From positions 62,001 through 126,000 of the forward strand of contig NZ_JACVEL010000004.1 of NCBI RefSeq assembly GCF_014518315.1: a stretch of 64,000 bases of DNA, given 5' to 3'. Under the pieces are notes generated by a model. The model saw only the letters and a list, made by a program, of their open reading frames with translations, searched no databases and was not told the origin of the DNA. How positions within the stretch are numbered: position 1 is the first letter of the stretch; every line of letters begins with the position of its first letter. The position numbers and the translations under genes were made by a program. Source of the stretch: Taishania pollutisoli. Lineage in GTDB: Bacteria; Bacteroidota; Bacteroidia; Flavobacteriales_D; Crocinitomicaceae. Below, one piece after another: positions 9,441 through 19,574 of the stretch.

Positions 9441-10163
9441 TTAATTTTTTACAAACTTGTATTTGAAGATACAATAGATGGCTCTGAATCCGTCTCTCCA
9501 ACCAATTTTCTTCCCTTCCTCATAGGTCCTTCCGTAATAAGAAATACCTACTTCATAGATGCGGATTTTAGGAATCCGTGCAAGTTTTGCTGTGATTTCG
9601 GGTTCAATTCCGAAGCGATTTTCACGGATATGAATTTCTTTGGCAATCGATGTCCGGATCAATTTGTAGCATGTTTCCATGTCCGTTAAGTTCAGATTGG
9701 TCATCATATTGGAAAGAAATGTCAGGAATTTATTTCCGATGGAGTGCCAGAAGAACAGAATCCGGTGGGGGTTGTGTCCCACAAAACGGGAACCATATAC
9801 CACATCCGCATTGTCCATGAAAACGGGTTTTAACAATAAATTGTATTCAGCGGGATCGTATTCCAGGTCTGCATCCTGAATCAGCATATATTCTCCGGTA
9901 CATTCTTTTATTGCCCGATTGATCGCAGCTCCCTTTCCCTGGTTGCGTTCCTGTGAAAACAACCGAATATTCATTTCAGGGTTTTCCTGCATATAGGCGT
10001 TGATTTTTTCTACGGTGTCGTCTTTGGAACAGTCGTTGACAATCACGATTTCTTTTTCGATACCATGAACTAATTCTACTTCTTTTACCCGGTTTAGAAT
10101 TAGATGAATAGTAGCACCTTCATTGTACGCAGGAATAAGGATTGACAGTTTTTGAATATGCAT
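9441..10163 (-). CDS. Family 2 glycosyltransferase (dolichyl-phosphate-mannose-synthase-like)
   Basis: A 240-residue GT-A fold transferase with no membrane segment. It has the N-terminal I-P-A-Y-N-E-G motif (about 10-16), V-N-D-C-S-K-D-D, the acidic D-A-D metal site at 97-99, and the S-R-F-V-G loop. This resembles DPM1/polyprenyl-phosphate sugar synthases that load a lipid carrier at the cytosolic face. It is the last gene of the long minus-strand run and follows two polytopic proteins that look like GT-C users of lipid-linked sugars, so it may supply their donor; that link is an inference. The 113 bp between its stop and the end of porU2 (9328-9440) contain only a weak inverted repeat. Confidence 0.85.
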   Translation of the reverse strand: MHIQKLSILIPAYNEGATIHLILNRVKEVELVHGIEKEIVIVNDCSKDDTVEKINAYMQENPEMNIRLFSQERNQGKGAAINRAIKECTGEYMLIQDADLEYDPAEYNLLLKPVFMDNADVVYGSRFVGHNPHRILFFWHSIGNKFLTFLSNMMTNLNLTDMETCYKLIRTSIAKEIHIRENRFGIEPEITAKLARIPKIRIYEVGISYYGRTYEEGKKIGWRDGFRAIYCIFKYKFVKN

Positions 10164-10187
10164 GAACTTGAATTAACGAGCCTAAAT

Positions 10188-11915
10188 TTAATTAAAAAAT
10201 GTAGAAAACGTGATTCCCTCAATTTTTAACGGTTGATTGACATTGGATACGGCAAATCGGATCTGTGTGATATCCTGTGATTTTTCCGGTAATTTAAACC
10301 GGAGAACTACATCATCGCCATATTGACTATGAAAGACATTGTGGCTGTTTTCACTTACAACCTGCTCCATAGAATCTAATAGTTCAATGACAATAAATTC
10401 ACGATCAGCCTCCCGGTTCAAACGGAATTTTATTTCTCCACCAGAAGCAAGGGTGTCCGGCGACGGAATGTTAAACGTCTGTACATAGAACTGTTGCTGA
10501 ACAGCCGGTATGATGATCTCTTTTAATAATAACCGTTCAGATTGTATATCTTTTATTTCAGGGGAAGAACGATAGAAATACCAGCTGTATTTTTCATCGG
10601 TAATCAGGAATGATTTCCAATAAAGCTCTTTATTCATTCCATCCAACAAAATAATTGCTTTTACATATTGAAAGGTTTGAATCTGCATGAGGACAACAAG
10701 TAGCGGCAAGCTAATTACAAGGATCCCCTTCATTGCATACTGTCGTTTTGAAAAAACAGGAAGCAATACCAGAATAAACGCGCCATAAAAGTCAATCATC
10801 GGTCGTTGTCCTATACTTCCTCCGTACGACCATGAATGCCAGGATGAAAGGACATATACCACAATTAAAAAAGCCAATAAAAATGCAATTGCCTGGTAGT
10901 ATATTTTTTTGTAAACCCAGCAAATTAATCCGATGATAAAGACCAGTAACCACCAGGGCGTCCACAGAAAAAAACCTTTTTGGTAACTGAATAGAAAGTC
11001 AACGAAACGCGGATGGGTGAAATCAAAGCCTTCTTCTCCATAGCTGTAGTTAAACGGGTTTCCTGTCTGAAGGTAGGAAATGTAGAGTTGAATTGAAACA
11101 ATGACACCATAACAAACGACGCCAAAAAGTAATGCATAATAATGCTGCGTAAATAAACGTTGAATGTTGCGGATAAATTCAGATAGGTGATCCGTCAATA
11201 GAGGGGTGAAGATCAACACCAACAGGTTAACCGGCCGAACGATTGTAATGAACCCAAGTATGACCAGGGAGAGGAAGAGGTAATTCGATTGATTGGTAAT
11301 AAAATATTTTCTGACGGTATACATCAACCAGCTTATCAGAAAGAATGAATAAACATGACTGTAAGCGGAATCATAAACGGTATAATGCAAAAGGGGGGTA
11401 GCGAATAAAGTGGCTATCTGAATGAAGAAAATCCACCATCCGTTCATGTTATAGGTTTGAAGCAACAAACGAATACAAACCATTCCTAAGAACATGTAAA
11501 AGATCGCAGCATACCAAATGGCTCTCTGATACGGCAGGGAGAATCCGTCATCAGGATGTATGCTGTCGGCTTTTGACGAAGTGAAATGCGCTACTAAGAA
11601 AAACGGACTTTGAAACAATGCTGTACCAACGAAATATTTATTGATCCGCAGACCATTTTCCTGGTATTTGTATAGCAGCTTATTGTGTTCAATTTCATAG
11701 TATTCGGTTTGTAATGTATCTATGTATGCAAGATGGATGTCATCATAGATAAATAAAGCGGGTAAGTATTCATAATAACCGCGTCCGTCCGCGTTAATAA
11801 ATACCTCTTTTTTGTCGGGATTTTTTTTATAAAGAAAATTATTGTAGCTAATAAGCAGAATAAGTACAATCAGTAGTTCTTTAAAAAACTGAAATTGAAC
11901 TATTTTTTTTAACAT
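10188..11915 (-). CDS. Polytopic membrane protein, GT-C glycosyltransferase-like
   Basis: A 575-residue protein with about eleven to thirteen predicted membrane helices in the first 420 residues and a soluble, mostly beta C-terminal part of about 150 residues. The first periplasmic loop after helix 1 contains N-A-D-G-R-G-Y-Y-E-Y-L-P, which is the place where GT-C enzymes carry their catalytic acidic residue. I cannot name a family from sequence alone. It lies 12 bp after scoB and 24 bp before the GT2 gene, so all three are probably co-transcribed. Transfer of a lipid-linked sugar in the periplasm is the most likely role, but it is not shown. Confidence 0.6.
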   Translation of the reverse strand: MLKKIVQFQFFKELLIVLILLISYNNFLYKKNPDKKEVFINADGRGYYEYLPALFIYDDIHLAYIDTLQTEYYEIEHNKLLYKYQENGLRINKYFVGTALFQSPFFLVAHFTSSKADSIHPDDGFSLPYQRAIWYAAIFYMFLGMVCIRLLLQTYNMNGWWIFFIQIATLFATPLLHYTVYDSAYSHVYSFFLISWLMYTVRKYFITNQSNYLFLSLVILGFITIVRPVNLLVLIFTPLLTDHLSEFIRNIQRLFTQHYYALLFGVVCYGVIVSIQLYISYLQTGNPFNYSYGEEGFDFTHPRFVDFLFSYQKGFFLWTPWWLLVFIIGLICWVYKKIYYQAIAFLLAFLIVVYVLSSWHSWSYGGSIGQRPMIDFYGAFILVLLPVFSKRQYAMKGILVISLPLLVVLMQIQTFQYVKAIILLDGMNKELYWKSFLITDEKYSWYFYRSSPEIKDIQSERLLLKEIIIPAVQQQFYVQTFNIPSPDTLASGGEIKFRLNREADREFIVIELLDSMEQVVSENSHNVFHSQYGDDVVLRFKLPEKSQDITQIRFAVSNVNQPLKIEGITFSTFFN

Positions 11916-11927
11916 TTGAAGTTAAAA

Positions 11928-12587
11928 TCAATCGATCTTCATCTCCGGAACAACATCCGGAACAACCAGATCTCCTTCTGTTTTGGAAACGATTTCTTCA
12001 ACGCTGACACCCGGAGCGCGTTCCAGTAAGTGAAACTTGCCTTCCTTTATTTCAAGTACAGCCAATTCCGTAACTACTTTTTTAACACATCCTACGCCGG
12101 TCAGAGGAAGTGTACATTCCTTCAGTATTTTTGATTCTCCGGCTTTATTGGAATGCATCATGGCTACAATGATATTTTCCGCTGAAGCAACAAGGTCCAT
12201 TGCTCCTCCCATTCCTTTTACCATTTTTCCCGGAATTTTCCAGTTGGCAATGTCTCCGTTCTGGGAAACTTCCATTGCCCCAAGTACAGTTAATTGTACA
12301 TGCTGCCCGCGAATCATTCCAAATGACAATGCGGAGTCGAAAAATACAGCTCCTTTTCGTGCAGTAATGGTTTGCTTTCCTGCATTGATCAAATCAGCAT
12401 CTTCCTCTCCTTCAAACGGGAACGGTCCCATTCCGAGAATTCCGTTTTCAGATTGAAATTCTACTTCAATCCCCTCAGGAATGTAGTTTGCAACCAATGT
12501 CGGGATACCAATTCCAAGATTGACATACCATCCGTCTCTCAATTCCTGTGCAATGCGTTTTGCAATTCCATCTTTGTCTAAAGCCAT
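11928..12587 (-). CDS. scoB: 3-oxoacid CoA-transferase subunit B
   Basis: A 219-residue class I CoA-transferase beta subunit. The catalytic glutamate is Glu47 in S-E-N-G-I-L-G-M-G, which forms the glutamyl-CoA intermediate, and the N-terminal L-G-I-G-I-P-T segment is typical. With subunit A it moves CoA between succinyl-CoA and acetoacetate (or a similar oxoacid) in the cytosol. Unusually, subunit A is not the adjacent gene: a 604-codon membrane protein gene lies between them, 16 bp upstream of this start. The specificity (succinyl- or acetyl-CoA) cannot be read from the sequence here. Confidence 0.88.
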   Translation of the reverse strand: MALDKDGIAKRIAQELRDGWYVNLGIGIPTLVANYIPEGIEVEFQSENGILGMGPFPFEGEEDADLINAGKQTITARKGAVFFDSALSFGMIRGQHVQLTVLGAMEVSQNGDIANWKIPGKMVKGMGGAMDLVASAENIIVAMMHSNKAGESKILKECTLPLTGVGCVKKVVTELAVLEIKEGKFHLLERAPGVSVEEIVSKTEGDLVVPDVVPEMKID

Positions 12588-12603
12588 ATCACAAAGTAAA
12601 TAA

Positions 12604-14418
12604 TTATTTTAAAACAAATAGTTCGACTTTTCCATTATGTAGTAAAAAAGGCATTTTTTTCTGATTCCACAAGTAAACAATCAGTTGACTTGCGTCGGGA
12701 TGTGTATAGGGAACGACAATTCCATGATGCAGATTTCCGGGTTGATTGTTCCATGTCTTCTTTAGCCAATCCAAATGGATGTTTTCCTGGTTTAATTCTT
12801 TTCCTGCCTTATCTTTTTGAGAAACAACAACAGAAGCGACAAACGGGGCAGCATGTGCATCAATGGTTGCAGTGATGCATACAAAAACCGGACATCCTTT
12901 CAGAGAGTCGGGCAATTCAAACGAAAATAAATTAAAGAACTCCTCATTGGAGTGATTCCAGTTGCTGATGGTGTCCTGCCGGGATATCAATTTTCGCGTT
13001 AACGGAATAGATCTACGATACAGATTCAAATTGTTATCAGGTACAGTATTTACCTGTGTGTAAAGCGTCCGGAAATTAGTAGGTAATTTGCGCGAAATGT
13101 CGACAATCTGATAATCACAAATAGTATCTACCTGATCGGAAACCAACATTTGTGAATAATGTCCTCCTCGTTGGTGATTCATATACGCCCAGCACAATCG
13201 CTGCATTTTGTATCCTCCGATACTTGGTAATTCTGCGGGATTTTTTTCCTTCGAAAAGCGATCAAAAAACGCAGCGGGAGGATTTTCGCTCATCGGGAAA
13301 ATCGTAGTGCTGATATTGATGTGTGCTATGAAATGAATCGGGAAGTAAACTAACGGCAGGATGCACCAGGATGCATTTTTGATTCCAGATACTATTGCAT
13401 CATTGATTACGAAGGTAAACATGAACATTAAAAACGGAAATAAATAGAGCGCAGCCCTGTCTTCCGGAAAGTTAACATGTAAAAGATACCGCATGGCAAA
13501 AATAGCGGCAATAGCGCCTACAAACAGGTAAGAGAAAAAGAAAGACGGGCGATGAAGCAACTGTTTTCTGTAACCGTTTGCTTTTACAATCAAAAAAAGG
13601 AGCCCTGCTAATAAGCCGCAGATAAGCAGAGTATAAACAACGGCCATCCAATCCGCATAACTACCAATAAAATAGGTTGACAACGATTGGCCTGTATATT
13701 CCCAAAAACCGGATGTACCACCATAATATAACGCACCACGTGTTTTCAGTTCAAAGCTGTACCAAATCAACGGGTAGAAGAGGAGTAGGGAAGAGAGGAA
13801 TAAACCGATTGTTACACAATAAGATTTTACTGATTTTTCAGATAACAGTGCAACAATCAGCACATAAAAAATCATTAAAAAGGAAGGAGTTAATAAGGTC
13901 AGGTTGGCAGAAGTCGCCAGAAACAATGTGAAAATCACCAACGCAAATAACCATTTTCCCGGGTGTTTCAGGAACCGCAACAGAAAAAATGTTCCAGCCA
14001 TCAGTAAGGCCATGGACAATCCATATCCCCGTGTTTGCCCGAAATATTCGAACAAGTAATGTGCCATGACGAGGGATAGAAAAAATCCCCATTTGATAAA
14101 TGATTTTTTGATTGTCACAGCAACACCCCATGCCGCCCAGAAATACAGGACGAACGCCAGTAAATTAGGCAGCCGGAGAATCCATGGTTCATTACCGAGA
14201 AGTTTATAACAACAGTAAGAAAGGAATGAATTCAGGATGTGATTATTCGCATCCCAATGCACATCGGGAGGAAGAAAAGATCCGGTTTGAATGTAGTAAA
14301 AAAACGTTGCCGACTCATCGTGTTGAATCGGCAAATAAACTGTTCGTATCAGCAAGTATGAAAATAATGCAACAAAAAGCGTCCAGACAATATAGGATTG
14401 TGAACCTGCAGACCGCAT
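12604..14418 (-). CDS. Polytopic GT39/ArnT-like glycosyltransferase
   Basis: A 604-residue protein with about ten to twelve membrane helices and a C-terminal soluble region of about 200 residues. The first external loop has H-D-E-S-A-T-F-F (around residue 33), the acidic pair typical of GT39/ArnT-type GT-C transferases, and the segment [11 protein letters not shown] is the usual R-x-P sequence of the next helix. Such enzymes transfer a sugar from a polyprenyl carrier outside the inner membrane. Its start overlaps the scoA stop by one base (TAATG), which makes it part of the CoA-transferase operon even though no metabolic link is evident. The acceptor is unknown. Confidence 0.72.
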   Translation of the reverse strand: MRSAGSQSYIVWTLFVALFSYLLIRTVYLPIQHDESATFFYYIQTGSFLPPDVHWDANNHILNSFLSYCCYKLLGNEPWILRLPNLLAFVLYFWAAWGVAVTIKKSFIKWGFFLSLVMAHYLFEYFGQTRGYGLSMALLMAGTFFLLRFLKHPGKWLFALVIFTLFLATSANLTLLTPSFLMIFYVLIVALLSEKSVKSYCVTIGLFLSSLLLFYPLIWYSFELKTRGALYYGGTSGFWEYTGQSLSTYFIGSYADWMAVVYTLLICGLLAGLLFLIVKANGYRKQLLHRPSFFFSYLFVGAIAAIFAMRYLLHVNFPEDRAALYLFPFLMFMFTFVINDAIVSGIKNASWCILPLVYFPIHFIAHINISTTIFPMSENPPAAFFDRFSKEKNPAELPSIGGYKMQRLCWAYMNHQRGGHYSQMLVSDQVDTICDYQIVDISRKLPTNFRTLYTQVNTVPDNNLNLYRRSIPLTRKLISRQDTISNWNHSNEEFFNLFSFELPDSLKGCPVFVCITATIDAHAAPFVASVVVSQKDKAGKELNQENIHLDWLKKTWNNQPGNLHHGIVVPYTHPDASQLIVYLWNQKKMPFLLHNGKVELFVLK

Positions 14419-15116
14419 TATCCCTTTTTTCGTGTTGTACGTTGCTCGATCCGTTTTTCAAATTTTTCTCCTTGAAAGATGCGCTGAACGAAAATTCCCG
14501 GAGTATGAATGAAGTTCGGATCTAATTCTCCGGCAGGAACCAATTCTTCTACTTCCGCAATCGTAATTTTTCCGGCCATCGCCATCATGGGATTAAAATT
14601 GCGGGCAGTTGCTTTGAATACCAGGTTTCCTTCCGTGTCACCTTTCCATGCTTTTACAATGGCAAAATCAGCGGTCAACGCTTCTTCCAGGATGTGAGGC
14701 TTTCCGTTAAATACACGCACTTCTTTTCCTTCTGCGATTTCCGTTCCGTATCCTGCCGGGGTAAAAAATGCAGGAATTCCCGCTCCACCCGCTCTGCATC
14801 GCTCCGCAAGGGTTCCCTGAGGAATCAGGTCTACCTCCAGTTCTCCGGAAAGCATCTGCCGTTCAAATTCAGCATTTTCTCCGACATATGAACTGATCAT
14901 TTTTTTGACCTGTTTCCCCTGTAAAAGCAAACCGAGTCCGAAATCATCAACACCTGCGTTATTGGAAATACATGTCAGATTTTTCGTTCCCATTTCCACC
15001 AGCCGGGCAATTGAATTTTCCGGAATTCCGCACAAGCCGAATCCTCCGACCATTAATGTCATTCCGTCTTCAATACCTTTCAGGGCTTCTTCTACATTTT
15101 TTACAACTTTATTCAT
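14418..15116 (-). CDS. scoA: 3-oxoacid CoA-transferase subunit A
   Basis: A 232-residue class I CoA-transferase alpha subunit. The N-terminal [10 protein letters not shown] pattern, [12 protein letters not shown] and the central [18 protein letters not shown] segment are diagnostic. It pairs with the subunit B encoded at 11928-12587. The start lies 25 bp after the PBP1A stop and the stop overlaps the next gene by one base. The A and B genes of these enzymes are normally adjacent and often overlapping; here they are about 1.8 kb apart but still in one co-directional run. Confidence 0.9.
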   Translation of the reverse strand: MNKVVKNVEEALKGIEDGMTLMVGGFGLCGIPENSIARLVEMGTKNLTCISNNAGVDDFGLGLLLQGKQVKKMISSYVGENAEFERQMLSGELEVDLIPQGTLAERCRAGGAGIPAFFTPAGYGTEIAEGKEVRVFNGKPHILEEALTADFAIVKAWKGDTEGNLVFKATARNFNPMMAMAGKITIAEVEELVPAGELDPNFIHTPGIFVQRIFQGEKFEKRIEQRTTRKKG

Positions 15117-15141
15117 GCTGTTTTCTTCAAACGTTCGTGAT

Positions 15142-17628
15142 CTATTTAAAAATATCTAATCCGGGGTCTCCGCCCGCGTTGGTATTATCACCTGTACAGG
15201 AGAATGCATTCGGATCATAAGTTGCCGGAGCAGCAAAGTCTGCCTGTGTCAGGTTAATTTTAGGATCTTTGTACACCTTCTGCATGTAGTATCCGAAGAT
15301 CGGAAGGGCCATCCGCGCACCTTGTCCCCATTCCATGGATTGAAAGCGCACTTGTTTATCTTCGGCACCTACCCATATTCCCGTAACCAAATCCGGTGTG
15401 AGCCCCATGTACCAACCATCTGCGTTTCCTTGTGTTGTTCCCGTTTTTCCCGCCATCGGAGCAGTAAGTCCTCCCCACGGTCTCCAGGACGCACGCAACG
15501 AACCTCCCGTACCACCGTTGACAACACCCTTCATCATTTTCAGTGTTTCGTATGCTACGTTTTCGTTCATTACTTCTTTCGAATATCCTTCTTCACTGTA
15601 GATAACATTTCCGTTGCGATCTTCGATGCGCAGGATTGACACCGGCCGGTTATAAATACCATTATTGGCCCACATTGCTTGTGCACCGGTTATTTCAAAT
15701 AAAGACAAGTCCATAACACCCAGACACATGGAAGGTACTTCATCTTCCGGACGCAGATTAATATCCAGATCTTTCAGCAACTTTGAAATGGTTTTCGGAC
15801 CTGCATATCCACCCATCATCGACATCACGGCCACTGTTCCCGGGTTATTGGAATTTTGCAATGCCCAGGATACGGTTTTCCCTACCGGAATATCTCCGCT
15901 CGGACACCATTTACCTGTAATTCTTCCGTGTCCGTCCTCTAAATCTACACAGTAGGGCATGTCTTTGTAGACAACACATGGTTTTACAACGCCCATTGCA
16001 AGGGCAGTTCCGTAAACGAAAGGTTTGATGGTCGAACCGACTTGTCGTTTCCCTTGTTTTACGTGGTCGTATGCAAAACTGGTAATATCAGCACCTCCGA
16101 CCCATGCTTTGATAAACCCTGACTGCGGTTCAATGGAAATAAGTCCGGCATGCAGGAATCCTTTGTAGTAACGAATGGAATCATTTGGCGTCATGATGGT
16201 ATCTTTTGTACCATTCCAGGAAAAAACAGACATTGGGACTTTCACATCAAAAGAAGCCATGATTTCTTTTTCACTCAATCCTTCTTCTTTCATTTTTGCA
16301 TACCGGTCGCTCCCTTTTCGTGCGCGTTTCATGATGCTTTCAATCTGTTCATCGGAAATCGGGGTCCCGTTGTAAGAATCCGCAAACGGAAATCGCTTTC
16401 TGCGTTTGTTATTTTTGTCAAATTCAGGTTGTAAATCTGATTTCAAATGACGCACAAGCGCTTCTTCTGCATGTTGTTGCAGGTCAATATTGATGGTCGT
16501 GTAAATTCTCAATCCGTCCTGGTACAAATCATACGGAGTACCGTCTTTCTTTTTGTATATCAGTTCTCCGTTTTCATCTTTTGATTTGAAGAGCTCGGTT
16601 AATTCTTTTCTCAGGGACTCTCTGAAATACGGAGCGACACCTTCTTTGTGGTCAACGACCTGATAATCGGTAACAATTGGTTCGTTTTTCAGCTTGTCGT
16701 ATTCTTCCTGCGTGATTTTATGCGTGATGGCTTCGTTTCCTTTCTCACTGTTTTTCAGCCATTGCATCAAAACCTGGTTTCTTCGCTGGTGAATCAATAA
16801 ACTATCCTCTTCCCGCGCTTTACGGATATCTGCAGCGGCTACTTTTTCTGCCGGGATTCCTTTATTTGCAGCGATCCGGGATCGGTAATCTTTTACCTGG
16901 TAGGTACGGGGGTTATACAGTGACGGATTTTTCACCATTCCGACAAGACAAGCAGCTTCACTTTTGGTCAATTCATTTGGCTTTTTGTTAAAATATACTT
17001 TCGCAGCATTCTCAATTCCGACAGCATTGTACAGGAAATCAAACTGGTTCAGGTACATCGTAATGATTTCTTCTTTTGTAAATCGTTTTTCCAGACGAAC
17101 GGCGATGATGTTTTCCTGCGCTTTTTCATTGATCCTTCCGAATTTACCGGTTCGCGGAACTTCCTCTCCTGCCAGACGTGCCTGCTTTTCCCGTTCCCTC
17201 TTTTGCAACGTAAACAACAATTTTGCCAATTGCTGCGTAATAGTAGAAGCACCTCCTTTGCTTCCCATGTTTACCACAGCCCGCGTAAGTCCCTTAAAGT
17301 CAACCCCGGAGTGCGTCATGTATCGTTCATCTTCTGTAGCGATGAGTGCGTTGGTTACAAACGGAGAAATTTCTTTGTATTCAACGGTGGTACGATTCAC
17401 TTGCCAATACCGGCCCAGCTCTGTTTTTGAATCATCTGCATAAATAATCGAAGCCAGCATTTCCGGTGGATTGTCAAGCATTTCAACGGACGGAAGGTCG
17501 TCTTCAGACTGAAAAAGGAGTAACAAGGTGATCACCAGAAAGGGGGATAGTCCTCCTAACCAGAACAATAGGTACAATCGTTTTTTTGTTTTATCGCTGA
17601 AACTTGCGGTATCTTTTTTTGAAGACAT
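15142..17628 (-). CDS. mrcA: Penicillin-binding protein 1A (transglycosylase/transpeptidase)
   Basis: An 828-residue bifunctional class A PBP. There is a short cytosolic tail, one membrane anchor (about residues 19-39), and a GT51 domain with the catalytic glutamate in T-E-D-E-R-Y and the T-I-T-Q-Q-L-A-K motif. The transpeptidase domain has S-T-I-K-P (active serine), S-N-N and K-T-G-T-T. It polymerises lipid II and cross-links peptidoglycan in the periplasm. I chose the ATG at 17628, 46 bp after the preceding gene. The frame extends to 17691, but that start would overlap the neighbour and place a non-membrane sequence before the anchor. The symbol is by analogy with E. coli. Confidence 0.88.
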   Translation of the reverse strand: MSSKKDTASFSDKTKKRLYLLFWLGGLSPFLVITLLLLFQSEDDLPSVEMLDNPPEMLASIIYADDSKTELGRYWQVNRTTVEYKEISPFVTNALIATEDERYMTHSGVDFKGLTRAVVNMGSKGGASTITQQLAKLLFTLQKREREKQARLAGEEVPRTGKFGRINEKAQENIIAVRLEKRFTKEEIITMYLNQFDFLYNAVGIENAAKVYFNKKPNELTKSEAACLVGMVKNPSLYNPRTYQVKDYRSRIAANKGIPAEKVAAADIRKAREEDSLLIHQRRNQVLMQWLKNSEKGNEAITHKITQEEYDKLKNEPIVTDYQVVDHKEGVAPYFRESLRKELTELFKSKDENGELIYKKKDGTPYDLYQDGLRIYTTINIDLQQHAEEALVRHLKSDLQPEFDKNNKRRKRFPFADSYNGTPISDEQIESIMKRARKGSDRYAKMKEEGLSEKEIMASFDVKVPMSVFSWNGTKDTIMTPNDSIRYYKGFLHAGLISIEPQSGFIKAWVGGADITSFAYDHVKQGKRQVGSTIKPFVYGTALAMGVVKPCVVYKDMPYCVDLEDGHGRITGKWCPSGDIPVGKTVSWALQNSNNPGTVAVMSMMGGYAGPKTISKLLKDLDINLRPEDEVPSMCLGVMDLSLFEITGAQAMWANNGIYNRPVSILRIEDRNGNVIYSEEGYSKEVMNENVAYETLKMMKGVVNGGTGGSLRASWRPWGGLTAPMAGKTGTTQGNADGWYMGLTPDLVTGIWVGAEDKQVRFQSMEWGQGARMALPIFGYYMQKVYKDPKINLTQADFAAPATYDPNAFSCTGDNTNAGGDPGLDIFK

Positions 17629-17674
17629 AAACGGCTGAATAATTTTGATGTAAAAATAATGAAAAAAAGATTGT

Positions 17675-18700
17675 CTACCAGTGCACGGCAATTTTTCCGA
17701 TTGATTTCCCGGATTCCAACAGGTTGTGTGCCTGGTGCATTTCTGCGTAACTGAAATCTCCTCCGTTTTCAGTTGTCAGTTTTCCCTCGTGGTACAACCG
17801 GATGACTTCTTGCATACACCATTGAAGAACCAATGGTTTATTATCAGCAATTTTCAGCATGTTCACACCAATCAGGCTTTTTGACTGCATCATGAGAAAT
17901 ACCGGGATGCTCACACCCATTTTCCGGAGAAAGTTAAGTTGCGAAAGCATTCCGAATTTTCCTTCAGCGAGTTGTGAACCTCCGAATAAAAAAATCCGGG
18001 AACCAAATCCCAGTAATTGCTTATCTGTTTTAAATGTATCTCCTCCAATCGGATTAAAAGAGACGTCCAGTTTTTTTGAACCAATGATCCGTTCAACAGC
18101 TTGCGCGTAATTTTCATTCCTGTAATTGATCGTATAATCAGCACCTAAAGACAGGCATTTTTCCTGTTTTTCTTTGGAGCTTACTTTAGCAATGACAATT
18201 GCCCCGGCATGTTTTGCCAGTTGAATCAATAAGGTTCCGACGCCTCCTGCGGCGGCATGAATCAGTACATGCTCACCTGTTCGGAGAGGAGAAATATAAT
18301 TGGTCATGTAATACGCAGTTACTCCCTGGGTGGCAAGTGCCAAGGCATCATTTACCGGCATTTCCCCTATTTCTGCAATGGCATCTTTTGTCGTAACGGC
18401 ATGTTTTGCATATCCGCCGAACCGAGTGAAGGCAACCACTCTTTTTCCGATCAGGGACGTATCAGCCGAACTCCCTGTTTCTATGATTTTGCCAACCACT
18501 TCATACCCGATGACACATGGAAACGGAGGGGCTTCCCTGTACAAACCGCGACGTGCCATTACATCTGCATAATTCAGCCCGAATGCTTCTGTTGCAATTA
18601 AAATATCATTTTCCTTGAGGGCAGGCAATGCAACTTCCGAGAGCCGGAAAGCTTCTTCAGCGGTTCCCTTTTTTGTCAATAAAAATGCTTCTGTTTTCAT
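17675..18700 (-). CDS. Zinc-independent quinone oxidoreductase, MDR superfamily
   Basis: A 341-residue medium-chain dehydrogenase/reductase. The N-terminal GroES-like part contains N-Y-A-D-V-M-A-R-R-G-L-Y, the quinone-oxidoreductase version without zinc ligands. The Rossmann part has the nucleotide motif A-A-A-G-G-V-G. Such enzymes reduce quinones or enones with NADPH in the cytosol. It ends in TAG, one of three such stops I found in the window. It follows rsmI by 3 bp and precedes PBP1A, with no obvious functional link to either. The substrate is not predictable. Confidence 0.83.
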   Translation of the reverse strand: MKTEAFLLTKKGTAEEAFRLSEVALPALKENDILIATEAFGLNYADVMARRGLYREAPPFPCVIGYEVVGKIIETGSSADTSLIGKRVVAFTRFGGYAKHAVTTKDAIAEIGEMPVNDALALATQGVTAYYMTNYISPLRTGEHVLIHAAAGGVGTLLIQLAKHAGAIVIAKVSSKEKQEKCLSLGADYTINYRNENYAQAVERIIGSKKLDVSFNPIGGDTFKTDKQLLGFGSRIFLFGGSQLAEGKFGMLSQLNFLRKMGVSIPVFLMMQSKSLIGVNMLKIADNKPLVLQWCMQEVIRLYHEGKLTTENGGDFSYAEMHQAHNLLESGKSIGKIAVHW

Positions 18701-18703
18701 GAC

Positions 18704-19375
18704 TTAATTTTTACCGGCTACAATAACGACAATTTCTCCTTTCGGGGGATGTTGTTCATAGTATGATTTCACTTCCACAGCTTCACCCCGTTTATATTCT
18801 TCAAATAATTTGGATAACTCCCGGACGACACATACGTTGCGGGAAGAACCGAAAAATTCTTCGATCTGGCCGAGCAATTTGACCAATCGGTGTGGTGATT
18901 CATAGAAAATAATGGTTCGTCCTTCTTCTGCCAGTAATTTTAACCGGGTTTGTCTCCCTTTTTTATGTGGAAGAAAGCCTTCAAACACAAATTTATCACA
19001 CGGAAATCCGCTTGCAACCAATGCGGGAACAAATGCTGTTGGCCCTGGCAGACATTCGATGTCAATGTCATTTTTTACGCACTCGCGCACCAACAAAAAT
19101 CCGGGATCAGATATGCCGGGAGTTCCGGCGTCAGATACTAAGACAGCGAGGTTGGAAGCATTTATTTTGTCAAGGACATGTTCCAGCGTTTTATGTTCAT
19201 TGTGCGCGTGAAAAGGCACAACGGTGTTACTTATTTCAAAATGGGCAAGTAATTTTTTAGTCACACGGGTATCTTCCGCCAGTATAAAATCTGCTTCCTT
19301 CAAAAGCCGTATAGAACGAAGCGTGATGTCCTCCAGGTTGCCGATGGGAGTCGGGACTAAAACAAGTTTTGGCAT
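18704..19375 (-). CDS. rsmI: 16S rRNA (cytidine(1402)-2'-O)-methyltransferase RsmI
   Basis: A 223-residue tetrapyrrole-methylase fold enzyme. It starts with V-P-T-P-I-G-N-L-E-D-I-T, then A-E-D-T-R-V-T-K-K-L-L, then S-D-A-G-T-P-G-I-S-D-P-G, which together are diagnostic of RsmI. It methylates the 2'-hydroxyl of C1402 in the ribosomal decoding centre using SAM. It appears to be the first gene of the minus-strand run that continues to 9441. The 199-bp upstream region is shared with the divergent T9SS cargo gene. It is somewhat shorter than the E. coli enzyme, as is usual in this phylum. Confidence 0.92.
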   Translation of the reverse strand: MPKLVLVPTPIGNLEDITLRSIRLLKEADFILAEDTRVTKKLLAHFEISNTVVPFHAHNEHKTLEHVLDKINASNLAVLVSDAGTPGISDPGFLLVRECVKNDIDIECLPGPTAFVPALVASGFPCDKFVFEGFLPHKKGRQTRLKLLAEEGRTIIFYESPHRLVKLLGQIEEFFGSSRNVCVVRELSKLFEEYKRGEAVEVKSYYEQHPPKGEIVVIVAGKN

Positions 19376-19515
19376 GTCTGATTGTTTTATGAATGCGAAG
19401 TTACCATTTTATAGTGACTAAAAACAGACTCTATATTTAAAAACTAATATCGGTTACCCAACCATTTCGGGTAATTATTCGTTTATAAGGTATAGAGGAA
19501 TAAAGTAAAGAAGAT

Positions 19516-19547
19516 TTTGACAAATTCGATTCAATTTTCTATCTTTA
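19516..19547 (+). promoter_or_regulatory. Bacteroidota-type promoter of the T9SS cargo gene
   Basis: TTTG at 19516-19519 and TATCTTTA at 19540-19547 are separated by 20 bp, matching the -33/-7 consensus TTTG...TAnnTTTG of this phylum in all but the last base. It ends 27 bp before the ATG at 19575. Confidence 0.75.
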
Positions 19548-19574
19548 CCCGTTGATTAATTTAAAAGAAGGTTT

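Noticed and set aside
19454-19474. A small hairpin (TTACCC with GGGTAA, 9-nt loop) between rsmI and the T9SS cargo gene
   Set aside because: The stem is only 6 bp and has no T run. It could be an operator, but chance is as likely.
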